DNA of 64,000 nt from Streptomyces marincola (GTDB lineage: Bacteria; Actinomycetota; Actinomycetes; Streptomycetales; Streptomycetaceae), in the NCBI RefSeq assembly GCF_020410765.1, contig NZ_CP084541.1, positions 744,001 through 808,000 of the forward strand. The letters run 5' to 3'. Positions 26,300 through 43,023 of the stretch are shown in pieces; the first letter of the stretch is position 1, and every line of letters starts with the position of its first letter. Both the position numbers and the translations under genes were made by a program. The notes below the pieces were generated by a model that was given only the letters and a program-made list of their open reading frames with translations, was not told the origin of the DNA and ran no database searches.

Positions 26300-27526
26300 A
26301 TGAGTGATCCGCATGCGGCCGACGCCGCCGTCCCGACCTTCCCCATGGCCCGCGAGTGCCCGTTCTCCGCGCCGCGCGGCTACGCGGAGCTGCGCGCTGC
26401 GGGGCCCTTCGCGCGGGTGCGCCTGCCCACCGGCCGCACGGCGTGGGTGGTCACCGGCCACCGGGAGGTCCGCGCGGTGCTCGCCGACCCCCGGGTGAGC
26501 GCGGACATCCGCCGGCCGAACTTCCCCGCGCTCGTCGAGGGCGAGCAGGAAGTCGGCGCGCGGACCCGGCCGTTCATCAGGATGGACCCGCCGGAGCACA
26601 CGCGGTTCCGGCGCATGCTGCTCGCCGAGATGACCGTCCGCAAGGCGCGGCTGATGCGCCGGGACATCCAGCGCGTCGTGGACGAGCGCATCGACGAGCT
26701 GCTGGCCGGCGGCCCCCCGGTCGACCTGGTCACCCACTTCGCGCACACCGTCTCCAGCACGGTGATGTGCGAACTCATCGGCGTGCGGCGCGGCGACCCC
26801 TGGTTCCGGCGCGTCACGGGAACGCTCGGCTCCCAGGTCTTCGGCGGCGGCGCGAGCACCGCCGAGGGCGCGGCCGAGGGCATCGGCGCGCTGTGCGACG
26901 TGGTCGAGGGGATCATCGCCGAGCGCGAGGCGCGCCCGGGCGAGGACCTGCTGAGCCGGCTGATCGCCGGCCGGCTGGCCCCGGGCGAGGTCACCCGCCA
27001 GGAGCTGGTCACCACGATCGCGATCCTCGTCGTGGCGGGCTGGGAGACCACCACGAACCAGATCGCCCTGAGCGTGCTCGCGCTGCTCCAGCGCCCCGAG
27101 CTGCTCGCGGAACTGCGGCGCGACCACACCGTGCTCCCGGCCGCGGTCGAGGAGCTGCTGCGCGCGCTCTCCGTGGGCGACTCGATCGCCCTCCGCACCG
27201 CGACCGAGGACATACGCATCGGGGACCAGGTGATTCCCGCGGGGGACGGAATCATCCCGCTATTGGCATCAGCAAATCATGACGAGAGTGTTTTCCCTCA
27301 CCCCTCCGACATCGATTTCAGACGCGAGGCAAAACCGCATGTCGCGTTCAGCTACGGCGTTCACCAGTGCGTGGGGCAGAATATCGCCAGGCTGGAACTG
27401 ACGATTGCCATCGGCACTCTGATCGACCGGGTGCCGACCCTGCGGGCGGTGGCGGAGCCGCACGAGATCCGGTTCCGGCACGAAGGGATCGCCTTCGGGC
27501 CGGAACAGGTCCTCGTCACCTGGTGA
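26300..27526 (+). CDS. Cytochrome P450 of the metallophore cluster
   Basis: 408 aa from ATG 26300; a GTG three codons earlier (26291) sits closer to GAGGAT and is possible. P450 signatures: I-helix LVVAGWETTTNQIA, ExxR in VEELLRAL, and the heme loop FSYGVHQCVGQNIARLEL with the thiolate Cys. Likely hydroxylates or oxidises the peptide; coelibactin clusters carry a P450 at the matching place. The ferredoxin at 44747 is its probable redox partner. Codons from about 27245 to 27420 (CTA, TTG, TCA, AAT, AGT, AGA, AAA) are unlike the rest of the gene. It overlaps the stop of the convergent reductase fusion by 11 bp. Confidence 0.94.
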   Translation: MSDPHAADAAVPTFPMARECPFSAPRGYAELRAAGPFARVRLPTGRTAWVVTGHREVRAVLADPRVSADIRRPNFPALVEGEQEVGARTRPFIRMDPPEHTRFRRMLLAEMTVRKARLMRRDIQRVVDERIDELLAGGPPVDLVTHFAHTVSSTVMCELIGVRRGDPWFRRVTGTLGSQVFGGGASTAEGAAEGIGALCDVVEGIIAEREARPGEDLLSRLIAGRLAPGEVTRQELVTTIAILVVAGWETTTNQIALSVLALLQRPELLAELRRDHTVLPAAVEELLRALSVGDSIALRTATEDIRIGDQVIPAGDGIIPLLASANHDESVFPHPSDIDFRREAKPHVAFSYGVHQCVGQNIARLELTIAIGTLIDRVPTLRAVAEPHEIRFRHEGIAFGPEQVLVTW

Positions 27527-29471
27527 CCGCGGGCCGTTCCGCACCGCGCAGCACGCCCAGGTGCGGAACGGCCCCGCCGTGCGGCGGCGGTGGCGCGTGC
27601 AGCGTCAGGCCCGCCTCGGCAGCGATCGTGGGCAGGTCCACGGTGTGCCAGTGGTAGTGGTCGCGGACCTCGCGCACCACCTCGGTGCCGTCGAGGACGC
27701 GCCACGTGGTGTCCAGGCGCATCAGGGCCTCGCCCGCCGGTTCGCCCGCCATCCACCACTCGTACCTGAGCCCGCCGAGGGTCGCCTGCCGCAGCCGGGT
27801 GGGCGGCATCGACACCGGCGTGTACATCCCCATCAGCTCCACGACGATGGGCGCGCCGGGGGCGAGCCGGGCCGCCAGGTCGCGCAGCAGGGAACGGCGC
27901 CGGTCCGGGGCGAGGTGGCCGAGGACCCCGCAGGCGACCACGCCGGAGATGCGGTCGGGCAGGACCAGGTCGTTCGCGGCGGCCGGCAGCACCGTCACCC
28001 GCCGCGCGAGCGCCGCGTCCTCGGTGAGCCTGGCGGTGAGGATCGCGCGCATGCCGGCGGCGGGTTCCGCCGCGATGATCCGGCAGTCGGGGTAGGCGGC
28101 GGCGATCTGCCGCGTGACCAGGCCCGTGCCCGCGCCGATGTCCAGCAGCGGGCCGGCCCCGTGGTCGAGGCCCGCGAGCGAGGCGACCACCGCGGGCCCG
28201 GTGCGTCCGGTGTGCTCCCGCGCGCCGAGGTCGAAGAACTCGGCCGGGCCGCTGTAGCCGGCCCCCGGCCCCTCCTCCCCCGCGGCGGCCCCGGACCCCG
28301 CGCCGGGACCGGGGGCCGGAGGCGCGGCGGGACCGGACCCGGCGGGTGCGGCGGGTGTGGCGATCCCCAAGTCCGCCACGGCGAGCGGCGTGGGCGCGGC
28401 AGGACGGATCAGCTCGGGCGGCCCGAGGCGCGCCATGAGGTCCCGCCACACCTGGTGGACGGTCAGGTCGTGCTGGGCGGCCCGCGGCCCGTCCTCGTCC
28501 GCGAGGATCGCGTCGCGGAAGAGGCCGAGCGCCTCGGCCACCGCGTCGGGCCAGGTCCGGGCGAAGATGTCGTCGAAGTCGCGCGGCTCGTCGGCCGGGT
28601 CGCCGACGGCCGACCGGGTCGGCAGCCGCAGCGACTCGGCCCCCGGGCCCGACCGGAAGACGAGCCGGTGCCCCGCGTCCCTCGGGGAGTGCAGCCTGGG
28701 GTGCCACAGCACCGGCCCGTGGGTGTCGACGAGCGTGAGCACGCCGCCCTCGGTGCCGATGGTGACGCGGTGCCAGAACAGCGCGTGGTTGTCGCGGTCG
28801 CCCGGGTGGATCTGGTTCTGCACGCGCAGCGTCAACGGGGCCCCGGCGACCGCGCCGTGCAGCGTGCGCACCGGCACCTGCCCGTCGGACGCGGCACGCA
28901 CCTCGTCCGCGACGGGCGCCGGGTCGCCAAGCCGCCAGGGCCGCAGCCCGCCCAGGGCCCGGCCCAGGATGTCGACCAGCGGCGCCAGCACGTGCACAGG
29001 CGCCGCCGCGTCCACGAACAACACCCGCTGCCTGCGGCGCAGTTCACCCGCCGCCTCGATGAAACGGCGGACGGGCGCCACGTGCGCGTAGTGCGTGTTG
29101 ACGCGGAACCGCACGCCGCGCCGCCGGGCAAGGCGGAGGGAGTCCGCCAGCTCGTCGGGGTGCACGGGGTGCTCCTGGAGCACGTGCACGCCCCGGTCGA
29201 GCAGGGCCGTGCCCAGCTCGCTCCCCTCGCCGCCCATGACCGCGGAGGGGACCACCACGCAGGCCGCGTCGACGTCGTCGGGCACCTGGCCGGCATCCGT
29301 GTGGCAGGGCACGCCCAGCCGCCGCGCCAGGTCGCGGGAGTGCTCGCTGCCCCTGGCGAGGATGCCCGCGAGTTCGAACCCGGGGTGCGCGCGGACCGCG
29401 TCGAGGTAGAAGCGGCCGAAGTTGGTGCCGGCCACCACCGTGCGCAGCGGCCGCTCGTGCGGGGCGTTCAC
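27516..29471 (-). CDS. Thiazolinyl imine reductase fused to a SAM methyltransferase
   Basis: 651 aa, bifunctional. Residues about 1-370 match the YbtU/PchG thiazolinyl imine reductase family: TVVAGTNFGRFYLDAV, LAGILARGSEHSRDLARRLG, VHVLQEHPVHPDEL and RVNTHYAHVAPVRRF. These NADPH enzymes reduce a thiazoline to a thiazolidine on the NRPS. After a Pro/Ala/Gly linker (about 385-425) comes a methyltransferase domain with DIGAGTGLVTRQIAAAYP and VVELMGMYTPV. Known YbtU and PchG are single-domain proteins of about 350-370 aa. The GTG start overlaps the stop of the upstream gene (GTGA), so it is translated with the NRPS operon. Confidence 0.9.
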   Translation of the reverse strand: MNAPHERPLRTVVAGTNFGRFYLDAVRAHPGFELAGILARGSEHSRDLARRLGVPCHTDAGQVPDDVDAACVVVPSAVMGGEGSELGTALLDRGVHVLQEHPVHPDELADSLRLARRRGVRFRVNTHYAHVAPVRRFIEAAGELRRRQRVLFVDAAAPVHVLAPLVDILGRALGGLRPWRLGDPAPVADEVRAASDGQVPVRTLHGAVAGAPLTLRVQNQIHPGDRDNHALFWHRVTIGTEGGVLTLVDTHGPVLWHPRLHSPRDAGHRLVFRSGPGAESLRLPTRSAVGDPADEPRDFDDIFARTWPDAVAEALGLFRDAILADEDGPRAAQHDLTVHQVWRDLMARLGPPELIRPAAPTPLAVADLGIATPAAPAGSGPAAPPAPGPGAGSGAAAGEEGPGAGYSGPAEFFDLGAREHTGRTGPAVVASLAGLDHGAGPLLDIGAGTGLVTRQIAAAYPDCRIIAAEPAAGMRAILTARLTEDAALARRVTVLPAAANDLVLPDRISGVVACGVLGHLAPDRRRSLLRDLAARLAPGAPIVVELMGMYTPVSMPPTRLRQATLGGLRYEWWMAGEPAGEALMRLDTTWRVLDGTEVVREVRDHYHWHTVDLPTIAAEAGLTLHAPPPPHGGAVPHLGVLRGAERPAVTR

Positions 29472-30667
29472 AGCGCACCGTCCTCGAAGCCGTCCGCGAA
29501 GCCGCCGGAGCCACCCGAGCCACCGAAGCCGTCACCGGAGCCACCGAAGCCGTCGCCTGGCGCCGCGTGGCCGCCCGCGCTCTCGTGGATCGCCACCTCG
29601 GCCGCGCCGGTCGCGACGAGCCCGTCGATCACCTCGCGGGGCGCCAGCACGTCGCCGGCGAAGTGGAGGCCGGGCGCCACCCGCCCGTCGCGCACCGCGA
29701 GCACGGCGTGGGCGGCGACGGCGGCGGTGAGCCGGTAGCTGTCGTCGGTGTGCGCGTGCGCCGTCCTCGACCGGTCGGGGCCCGACAGCGTGACCACCAG
29801 GCGGTAGTAGGGGTCGGCGCCCGCGAGGTCGATCTCGCTCGCCCTGATGACGCGGTCGATCACTTCCTCGCGCTGCCGCGGGGTGTCCGCGGGCAGGGTC
29901 GGCAGGGCGGTGAACAGGGCGCGCACCTGCCGGCCGGGGAACACGTTGTACCAGTCGGCCTCGGCCAGGCCCGCCGCCGCCGCGCCCCGCTCCACCTCGG
30001 CGGTCAGCAGCGGCTGGACGGCGACCCGTTCGGGGTAGTAGGGCACCTCGGCGTTCTCGTCGACGCGCAGCACCCCGGGCCTGCGCCGCCCCTCGCGCCA
30101 CGCGGCCAGCGGGTGGCCGTACGGTTCGCCGTCCACGCCGCCGGCGTTCAGGGACAGCAGGATGTCGGCGGCGACGGTGCGCGTGGCCGGCTCAAGGCCG
30201 CCCGCGTACGTGACCAGCCGCGTCGGGGGGCTCGCGTCGCCCGCCGAGAGCTCCGTCAGCCGGCGGTGCAGCAGCGCGGACAGGCCGGGCACCACACCGG
30301 CCGACAGCAGGACGGTGCGGCCGGGCGGCGGCCCGCCGGCGGCGAGCAGTGCCTCGCGCGCCGGGTCGTCGCCGAGCACGTCGACGTAGTCGGCGCCCGC
30401 GGCGAGCGCGGCCCTGGCCACCGTGTCCTTCAACGCGTAGCTGGGACCCGCGCAGTTGAGGACGACGCGGCAGCCGGCGGCGAACGCCGCGAGCGAGTCC
30501 GCGTCGCCCGCGTCCGCCGCCACGGCGGTGGCGTCCCGCCACGCCGGGTCGACGCGGATGGCGCCGGGCCGGCGCGCGCCCAGGCGCAGCGGCCCCGCGC
30601 CCGCCCGGGCGAGCGCGGCGACGGCGTGCCGCCCCACCGCGCCCGAGGCCCCCAGGATGCCGATCAT
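29468..30667 (-). CDS. Saccharopine dehydrogenase-like NAD(P)-dependent reductase
   Basis: 399 aa. The N-terminus has a complete dinucleotide motif (IGILGASGAVGRHAVAAL) followed by VVLNCAGPSY and ADYVDVLGD, as in the saccharopine dehydrogenase NADP-binding family. The C-terminus is a Gly/Asp/Phe-rich tail built from GDGFGGS repeats (about residues 370-390). It is co-translated between NRPS2 and the imine reductase fusion (4-base overlaps on both sides), so it should act on the carrier-bound or released product, perhaps a second ring reduction. The exact reaction is not known to me. Confidence 0.82.
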   Translation of the reverse strand: MIGILGASGAVGRHAVAALARAGAGPLRLGARRPGAIRVDPAWRDATAVAADAGDADSLAAFAAGCRVVLNCAGPSYALKDTVARAALAAGADYVDVLGDDPAREALLAAGGPPPGRTVLLSAGVVPGLSALLHRRLTELSAGDASPPTRLVTYAGGLEPATRTVAADILLSLNAGGVDGEPYGHPLAAWREGRRRPGVLRVDENAEVPYYPERVAVQPLLTAEVERGAAAAGLAEADWYNVFPGRQVRALFTALPTLPADTPRQREEVIDRVIRASEIDLAGADPYYRLVVTLSGPDRSRTAHAHTDDSYRLTAAVAAHAVLAVRDGRVAPGLHFAGDVLAPREVIDGLVATGAAEVAIHESAGGHAAPGDGFGGSGDGFGGSGGSGGFADGFEDGAL

Positions 30668-33600
30668 GCCGTCTCCCCTTCGATGATGTCGCGCAGGTGC
30701 CCGGCGACCGTCGGCACGTGCCCGCCGGTCATGCAGGTGAAGTGCTCGCCCGGGATGTCGCGGGTGCGCAGCGTGCCGAGGCAGATCTTCGCCCAGTGGT
30801 CGGTGATGGTGTCCGCGCTGCCGGGGAACGGGTAGGCCCCGTTGTGCCGCAGGAACGTGATGTCCCCCGCGTACGGCTCGGCGCGGTGCCGGCTGAGCGC
30901 GTACAGGCTCTGCTGGTAGGTGCGCAGCGCCCGCAGCAGGCCCTCCGGCTGGTAGGTGCCGGCCAGCGCGGGCGGCAGTGCCTCGCACATGCGCGCGACG
31001 CGGCGCATCCTCGGCACGTTCTCCAGCGCGGCGAACGCGGCGGCGACGTCGGCGTGTTCGCCGCCGAGGCCGGTGAGCGCGCCGTCCACGATCGCGTCGG
31101 GCGACCGGTCGAGCACCGCGGCGACGGCCGCCCCCGCCCGCTGCGGATCGGCGGGGAAGCCGATCGCGGCCAGGTCCATGCCCATCATCAGCGCGAAGGA
31201 GTACTCGGAGAGCAGTTCGTCGTCGATGCGGAAGGTGGGGCTGTGGCTGCTGATGACGGTGAGGCTGCGCACCTCGGCCCCCGACTCGGCCAGGTTCCTG
31301 GCCACTTCGGTGGCGATGACGCCGCCCACGCAGTAGCCGACGATGTCGAACGCCGTGTGCCCGGCGTCCAGCAGGGCCCGCGCGTACCGGGCGGCGATCC
31401 GGTCGATGAGCCCGGCCGGGTCGGCGCCGAGGAACGCGTCGAGTTCCGGGATCTCAAGGCCGAGCAGGCCGGTCCGGCCCCCGGGGCGCCCGCGCAGCTC
31501 GGTGATCAGCGGCCGGTACGGCAGCAGCGTGCCGGTGCCCGCGTGCACGAGCACCGTGACGGGTCCCTGCGCGGGCTCGTCGAGCACCACGATCGGGGAC
31601 GCCTCCTGCCGGCCGCCGTGCTCGGGGGCGTCCGAGACGCCCCTGAGGTAGTCGGCCAGGCCCGCGACCGTCGGCCGGCGCAGCAGGTGGCGCAGGACGA
31701 CCTCCCATTCGAGGTCCCACTCGACGCCCTCCACGCCGTCGAGGCCGTCCCTGAGCCGGCCGACGATGCGGGCCACGAGCAGCGAGTCGCCGCCGAGCGC
31801 GAACAGGTCGTCGTCGCGGCCGACCTCGTCGATGCCGAGGAGTTCGGCCCACAGCGCCGCGATGGCCCGTTCCAGATCGTCCCGCGGCACGCCGGACGCG
31901 GTCGTCTCCTGCTGCTGCTCGGCCTGCGCCGCCCAGGTCTCCATGAGCGCGCGGTCCAGCTTCCCGTTCGCCGTCAGCGGCAGGCGGTCGAGCACCTGCC
32001 ACCGGGTGGGCACGGCGTACTCGGGCAGCAACTCGGCGCAGCGCGCGGCCAGTACGGGCACCGAGACCGGCTCGCGCGCGGGCTTGGGGCGCGCGAACCA
32101 CAGCCGCTGCCCGTAGCCGGCCGCGGCCTGCTCCCCGGTAGGGAAGGCGGCGACGACCTGGCCGCCGTCGCGTTCGAGGTACGCGGTCCACTGCCCGGCG
32201 TCGAGGAACGACCGCTCGCCCTCGGCGCGCGCGTCGGTGAACGGGCCGCCGTGCTCGGGCAGGAACTCGGTGGAGATCCGCAGGGCGTGGTCCTCGTCGT
32301 CGGTGTTCTCCAGCAGCACCAGCCAGCCGCCCGGGGCGACCAGGGCCGACAGCCGGTCGAGTGCCGCGCCCGCGTCGGGGAGGTTGTCCAGCACGCCCAC
32401 GCACACCAGCACGTCCACGGAGTTGGGGGCGAGGCCCTGGGCGCGGGGGTCCGCGGCCGGGTCGAACGGGGCGCAGCGCACGCGCGGTTCGTCCGCGAAC
32501 CGCTGCTCGACGGGCGCCCGGTGCCGTGCGGCGGAATCCGTCGCCAGGTAGTCGTAGTCGAACCCGTCGAGCGCGGGCGCGAGTTCGCCCACGGCGCCGC
32601 CGCCGCGCAGTCCGACTTCGAGCACCCGCAGCGGGGTGCCGGCCGGGTGGCTGCGGGCGATGGCGGCGACGCCGGCGACGAGCACGCGGTGCAGGGCGCG
32701 CGCGGCGGGGTTGCCCTGGTAGGCGGCGGCGAGCGCGCCGGGGGCCGCGTCGGAGAACGGCAGGTCGGCGGGCGCGGCCCGGCCGGAGAGCAGGCGGGGC
32801 AGGTGGGCGGCGCAGTCGCGCACGACGCCGAACAGCTCGGTGCTCCACGCGGCTTCGCGCTCGCCGGCCGCGGCGCGTTCCCAAGCCCGTTCCGTGGCAC
32901 CCGGCTCCGGCACGGCCAGGGCGGAGTAGCCGCCGTCGGCCTCCGCCGTCAGGCGGCCGGCCGCCACCAGGCCGCGCAGCCAGCGCCTGACGAGGCGGTG
33001 GTGCGCCGGGGCGGCGTCGAGCGCGGCGCAGACCTGCGCGGCGGTGCGGGGCCCGGGGGCGCCGGCGAACGCGGGGGCGAGCGTGTCGCACATCGAGGAC
33101 AGCGCGGCCTCGTTCAGCGCGGCGCGGAACGCGGTCAGCGCGGGCAGGTCGACCCCGTCGGCCGCCTCCCGCATGGCCGCGTCGAGCGCGGGCCGCAGCG
33201 CGTCGGGCACGGGCAGGAGCGCGGCGCGGTGGGCGGGTTCGACGAACGCGGCCAGCGTGCGGGAGGAGCCGGTGCTCGCGTCGCCGCGCCCGCCGGCGAC
33301 GACGACCGCGGCGGCCCCGGTCTCGGGCAGGGACTCCACGGCCGCCTGGATCTCGCCCAGTTCGATGCGGTAACCGCGGATCTTGACCTGGGTGTCGGCC
33401 CGGCCGAGGAACTCGATGACGCCGTCGGGGTGGTAGCGGCCGATGTCGCCGGTGCGGTAGAGGCGTTCACCGGTGTCGGGGTGCCGCACGAAGGCGGCGG
33501 CGGTGCGTTCGGCGTCCCCGAGGTAGCCGAGGGCGAGGCCCGCTCCCCCGATGTAGAGGTCGCCGGCCACCAGGTCGGGCCGGGGCCGCAGCGCGGAGTC

Positions 33601-36152
33601 GAGGACGTGGAAGGTCTGGTTGGTCAGCGGCGTGCCGTACGGAACGCTCCGCCAGCCGGGGCGCGGCCCGTCGACGGGGTGGTGGATCGACCAGATGGAC
33701 GCCTCCGTCGCCCCGCCGAGGCTGTGCGTCGCCATGCGGGGCGCCCAGCGCTTGACGGCCTCGGGGAGGGCGAGGGGTATCCAGTCGCCCGAGAGCATCG
33801 CGAGCCGCAGCGAGGGCAGCGGCGGGTCGTCGGCGCGCAGGTAGTCGTGCAGCATCTGGAGCTGTCCCGGCACCGAGTTCCAGATGGTGACGTGCTCGCG
33901 CCTGACGGTCTCGGCCCAGGCGGAGGGGTCGCCGCGCCGCTCGGGGTCGGGCAGCACGACGGTGGCGCCCAGGGACAGCGGACCGAACAGGTCGTACACG
34001 GACAGGTCGAACCCGAGCTGCGCCAGGGCGAACACGCGGTCCCGCCCGGTGACGGAGAACCTGCGGTTGATGTCGGCGATCGTGTTCAGCGCGGCGGCGT
34101 GGCTGATCACCACGCCCTTGGGGGCGCCGGTCGACCCCGAGGTGTAGATGACGTAGGCGGGCGCGTCCGGGTCGGTGCCCGCGGCCGGCGGCGCGGTGCC
34201 GGTGCCGGGGAGGGTGTCGACGTCGATGGCGGGGATGTCCGCCGGCCGGTCGTCGTCGGCGCGCAGCCACGACTGGGTGAGCAGGACGCGGGCCTTGGCG
34301 TCGGTGAGGATCGCGGCGCGGCGCAGCGGGGGCTGGGTGGTGTCGAGCGGCAGGTAGGCGGCGCCGGCCAGGAGGGTGCCGAGCACGCCCGCGACCTGCT
34401 CCCTGCCCTTGTCCATGGTGATCGCGACGATGTCGCCCGGTCCTGCCCCGGCGGCGGTCAGGGCCTTGGCGACGCCGTTCGCGTGCCGGATCAGCTCGGC
34501 GTACGTCACGGGTCCTTCCCGGTCGACGAGCGCGATCCGGTCGGGGACGCGGCGCGCGGTGGCGAGCACCGCGTCGTGCAGCGGGGCGCGGGGCGCGGGC
34601 GCGGCGGTGTCGTTGACGCGGGCGCGCACGGCGCGGGTGCGCTCCGGCAGTTCGGTCGCGGCGGGTTCGCGCCAGGCGCCGGGGTCGGCGGCCAGCCGCC
34701 TCATGAGCGCGGCGAAGGCGGCGAAGAGGTCGGCGGCGGTGTCGCCCGCGAGGACGCCCTCGCGCACGTCCCAGCTCAGGGCCAGTTCCTCGCCGCGTTC
34801 CATGACCTGGCAGTCGAGCCACACCTGCGGGGTCTGGGTCTGCGCGTGCCTGACCTCGGCGGCCGGCCGGCGCGTGGTGGCCGAGCCGAGGGTGCTGGTG
34901 AACACCACGGGCATCAGCAGCGTCCGCGTCTCGCGGAGCCTGGCGAGTTCCGCGAGCACCTGGCTGCCGGTGAACAGCGAGTGCGCCAGGTCGTCGAGGA
35001 GGCCCGCGCTCAGCGTCCTGACGCGTTCCGCGAAGGTCTGCCGGGGCCGCAGGTCGACGGCGAGCAGTTCGACGGCGGTGAAGTCGCCGACCAGGCGGTC
35101 GACGTCCTCGTGCAGCGGAAGCCGGGTGAACGTGGGCACGTTGAGCGTGAACGCGGGCGTGCGGCTCCAGCGGCCGATCACCTCCGCGTAGGCGGTGAGC
35201 GCGGCGGCGGACGCGGTGAGCCCGTGGGCCGCGGCGTTCGCCTCGAACGCCTGCCGCTCCGCCGCGCTCAGCACGGTCTCGTGGCGGCGGAACGGCCCGG
35301 CCGCCTCCGGGTCGTCGGCCAGCGGCAGTTCCGGCGGGCCGGGCAGCTCGGGCAGCCGCCGGGTCCAGTAGTCGCGGTGCTTGGCGTACTCGCCGGTCAG
35401 CGTCTGCTTGCGGCGGGCGAGCACGTAGTCGCGGAACCTGATGTCGAGCGGCGCGAGCGGCCTGCCGTGGTAGGCGTCCTCAAGTTCCGCGAGGACGACG
35501 AGCAGGCTGGCGTAGTCCACGATCAGCTGGTCGATGGACAGGTGCAGGAGCAGCGCGTCGTCGAGCCGGGTCATCCGCAGCTCGAACAGCGGCGGCACGT
35601 CGGTGGGCGGGACCCGGGCGGCCAGTTCGGCGCGGACCGCGGCCACGTGGCGCTCTGCCTCCTCGGCCGTGGCGCCGCGCAGGTCGGTGACGGGGATGGG
35701 CCGCTCGGGCATGTCCGGCAGCACCTCCTGGTACCCGTCGGGGTGCACGACGGCCCGCAGCATGTCGTGCCGTCGCACGATCGCCCACCAGGCGGCGCCG
35801 AGCCGGTCCGGGTCGGTGCCGGACGGGTGCGCGAGTTCGGTGTAGACGTGGCAGGCGACGCCGCCGTAGCGGTAGGCGTCGCCGCGTCCGACGAGGTAGG
35901 CGGCCTGGATGTCGGTCAGCGGGAACGGCCGGTGCGCGCCCTCGGGGTCCGGGGTCAGCCGCGTGGCGCGGGCGCGTTCCGCGAGGTGGGCGATGACCTC
36001 CTCGCGGTTCGCGCGCAGCAGCGCGCGCCGCTCCTCGGTGAGTGCGCCCCTGGGCGCGCGGAAGCGGAGAGCGCCGTGCTCCTCCCAGAGCCGGATGCCG
36101 TCCTTCTCCAGGTCGGTGACGATGGCCTGCGCGTCCCGGGTGTTCGGGGCGT

Positions 36153-36156
<4 letters not shown>
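30664..36156 (-). CDS. NRPS 2: docking-Cy-A(Cys)-[MT-like]-PCP-TE
   Basis: 1830 aa. Domains: TubC-type N-terminal docking (about 1-60, IVTDLEKDGIRLWEEHGALR); heterocyclization domain (about 75-505) with DQLIVDYAS, the DxxxxDxxS motif; A domain (from about 524) with YTSGSTGAPKG and residues read by eye as D-L-Y-N-M-S-L-I-W-K, the cysteine code; a methyltransferase-like insertion between A8 and A10 (about 930-1385) whose motif I is VLEVGLRGGGAVG rather than a standard GAGTGG loop; A10 with LTANGKLDRA; PCP (Ser near 1458, LGGDSLL); thioesterase (about 1510-1830) with GYCVGG, a Cys in place of the usual Ser nucleophile, and GGHVPTVAGH at the end. It follows NRPS1 with an ATGA overlap and should add and cyclize the last cysteine and release the product. 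Confidence 0.93.
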
Positions 36157-42908
<6,752 letters not shown>

Positions 42909-42945
42909 GAGCCCCGCCGCCTCCTTCTCCACACCCAATGTCAAA

Positions 42946-42960
42946 TGACAATCATGTTCA
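42946..42960. promoter_or_regulatory. Zur box between NRPS1 and the aryl-AMP ligase
   Basis: TGACAATCATGTTCA differs from the actinomycete Zur consensus TGAAAATCATTTTCA at two positions and is palindromic except for the two swapped pairs and the centre. It lies in the 115-bp divergent region, so it can repress both the NRPS operon and the ligase-ferredoxin genes when zinc is plentiful. Confidence 0.75.
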
Positions 42961-42961
42961 A

Positions 42962-42980
42962 TTACCTTAGCCTAGGCGTT
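42962..42980. promoter_or_regulatory. Iron-box-like sequence next to the Zur box
   Basis: TTACCTTAGCCTAGGCGTT keeps the core TTAGCCTA and the first TTA of the DmdR/IdeR iron box (12 of 19 positions by eye). It sits one base from the Zur box. The right half is poor, so the call is tentative. Confidence 0.35.
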
Positions 42981-43023
42981 CGGTGCTGCTGACACCAGAT
43001 GTGCGGATGATGCGGAGGAGAAC

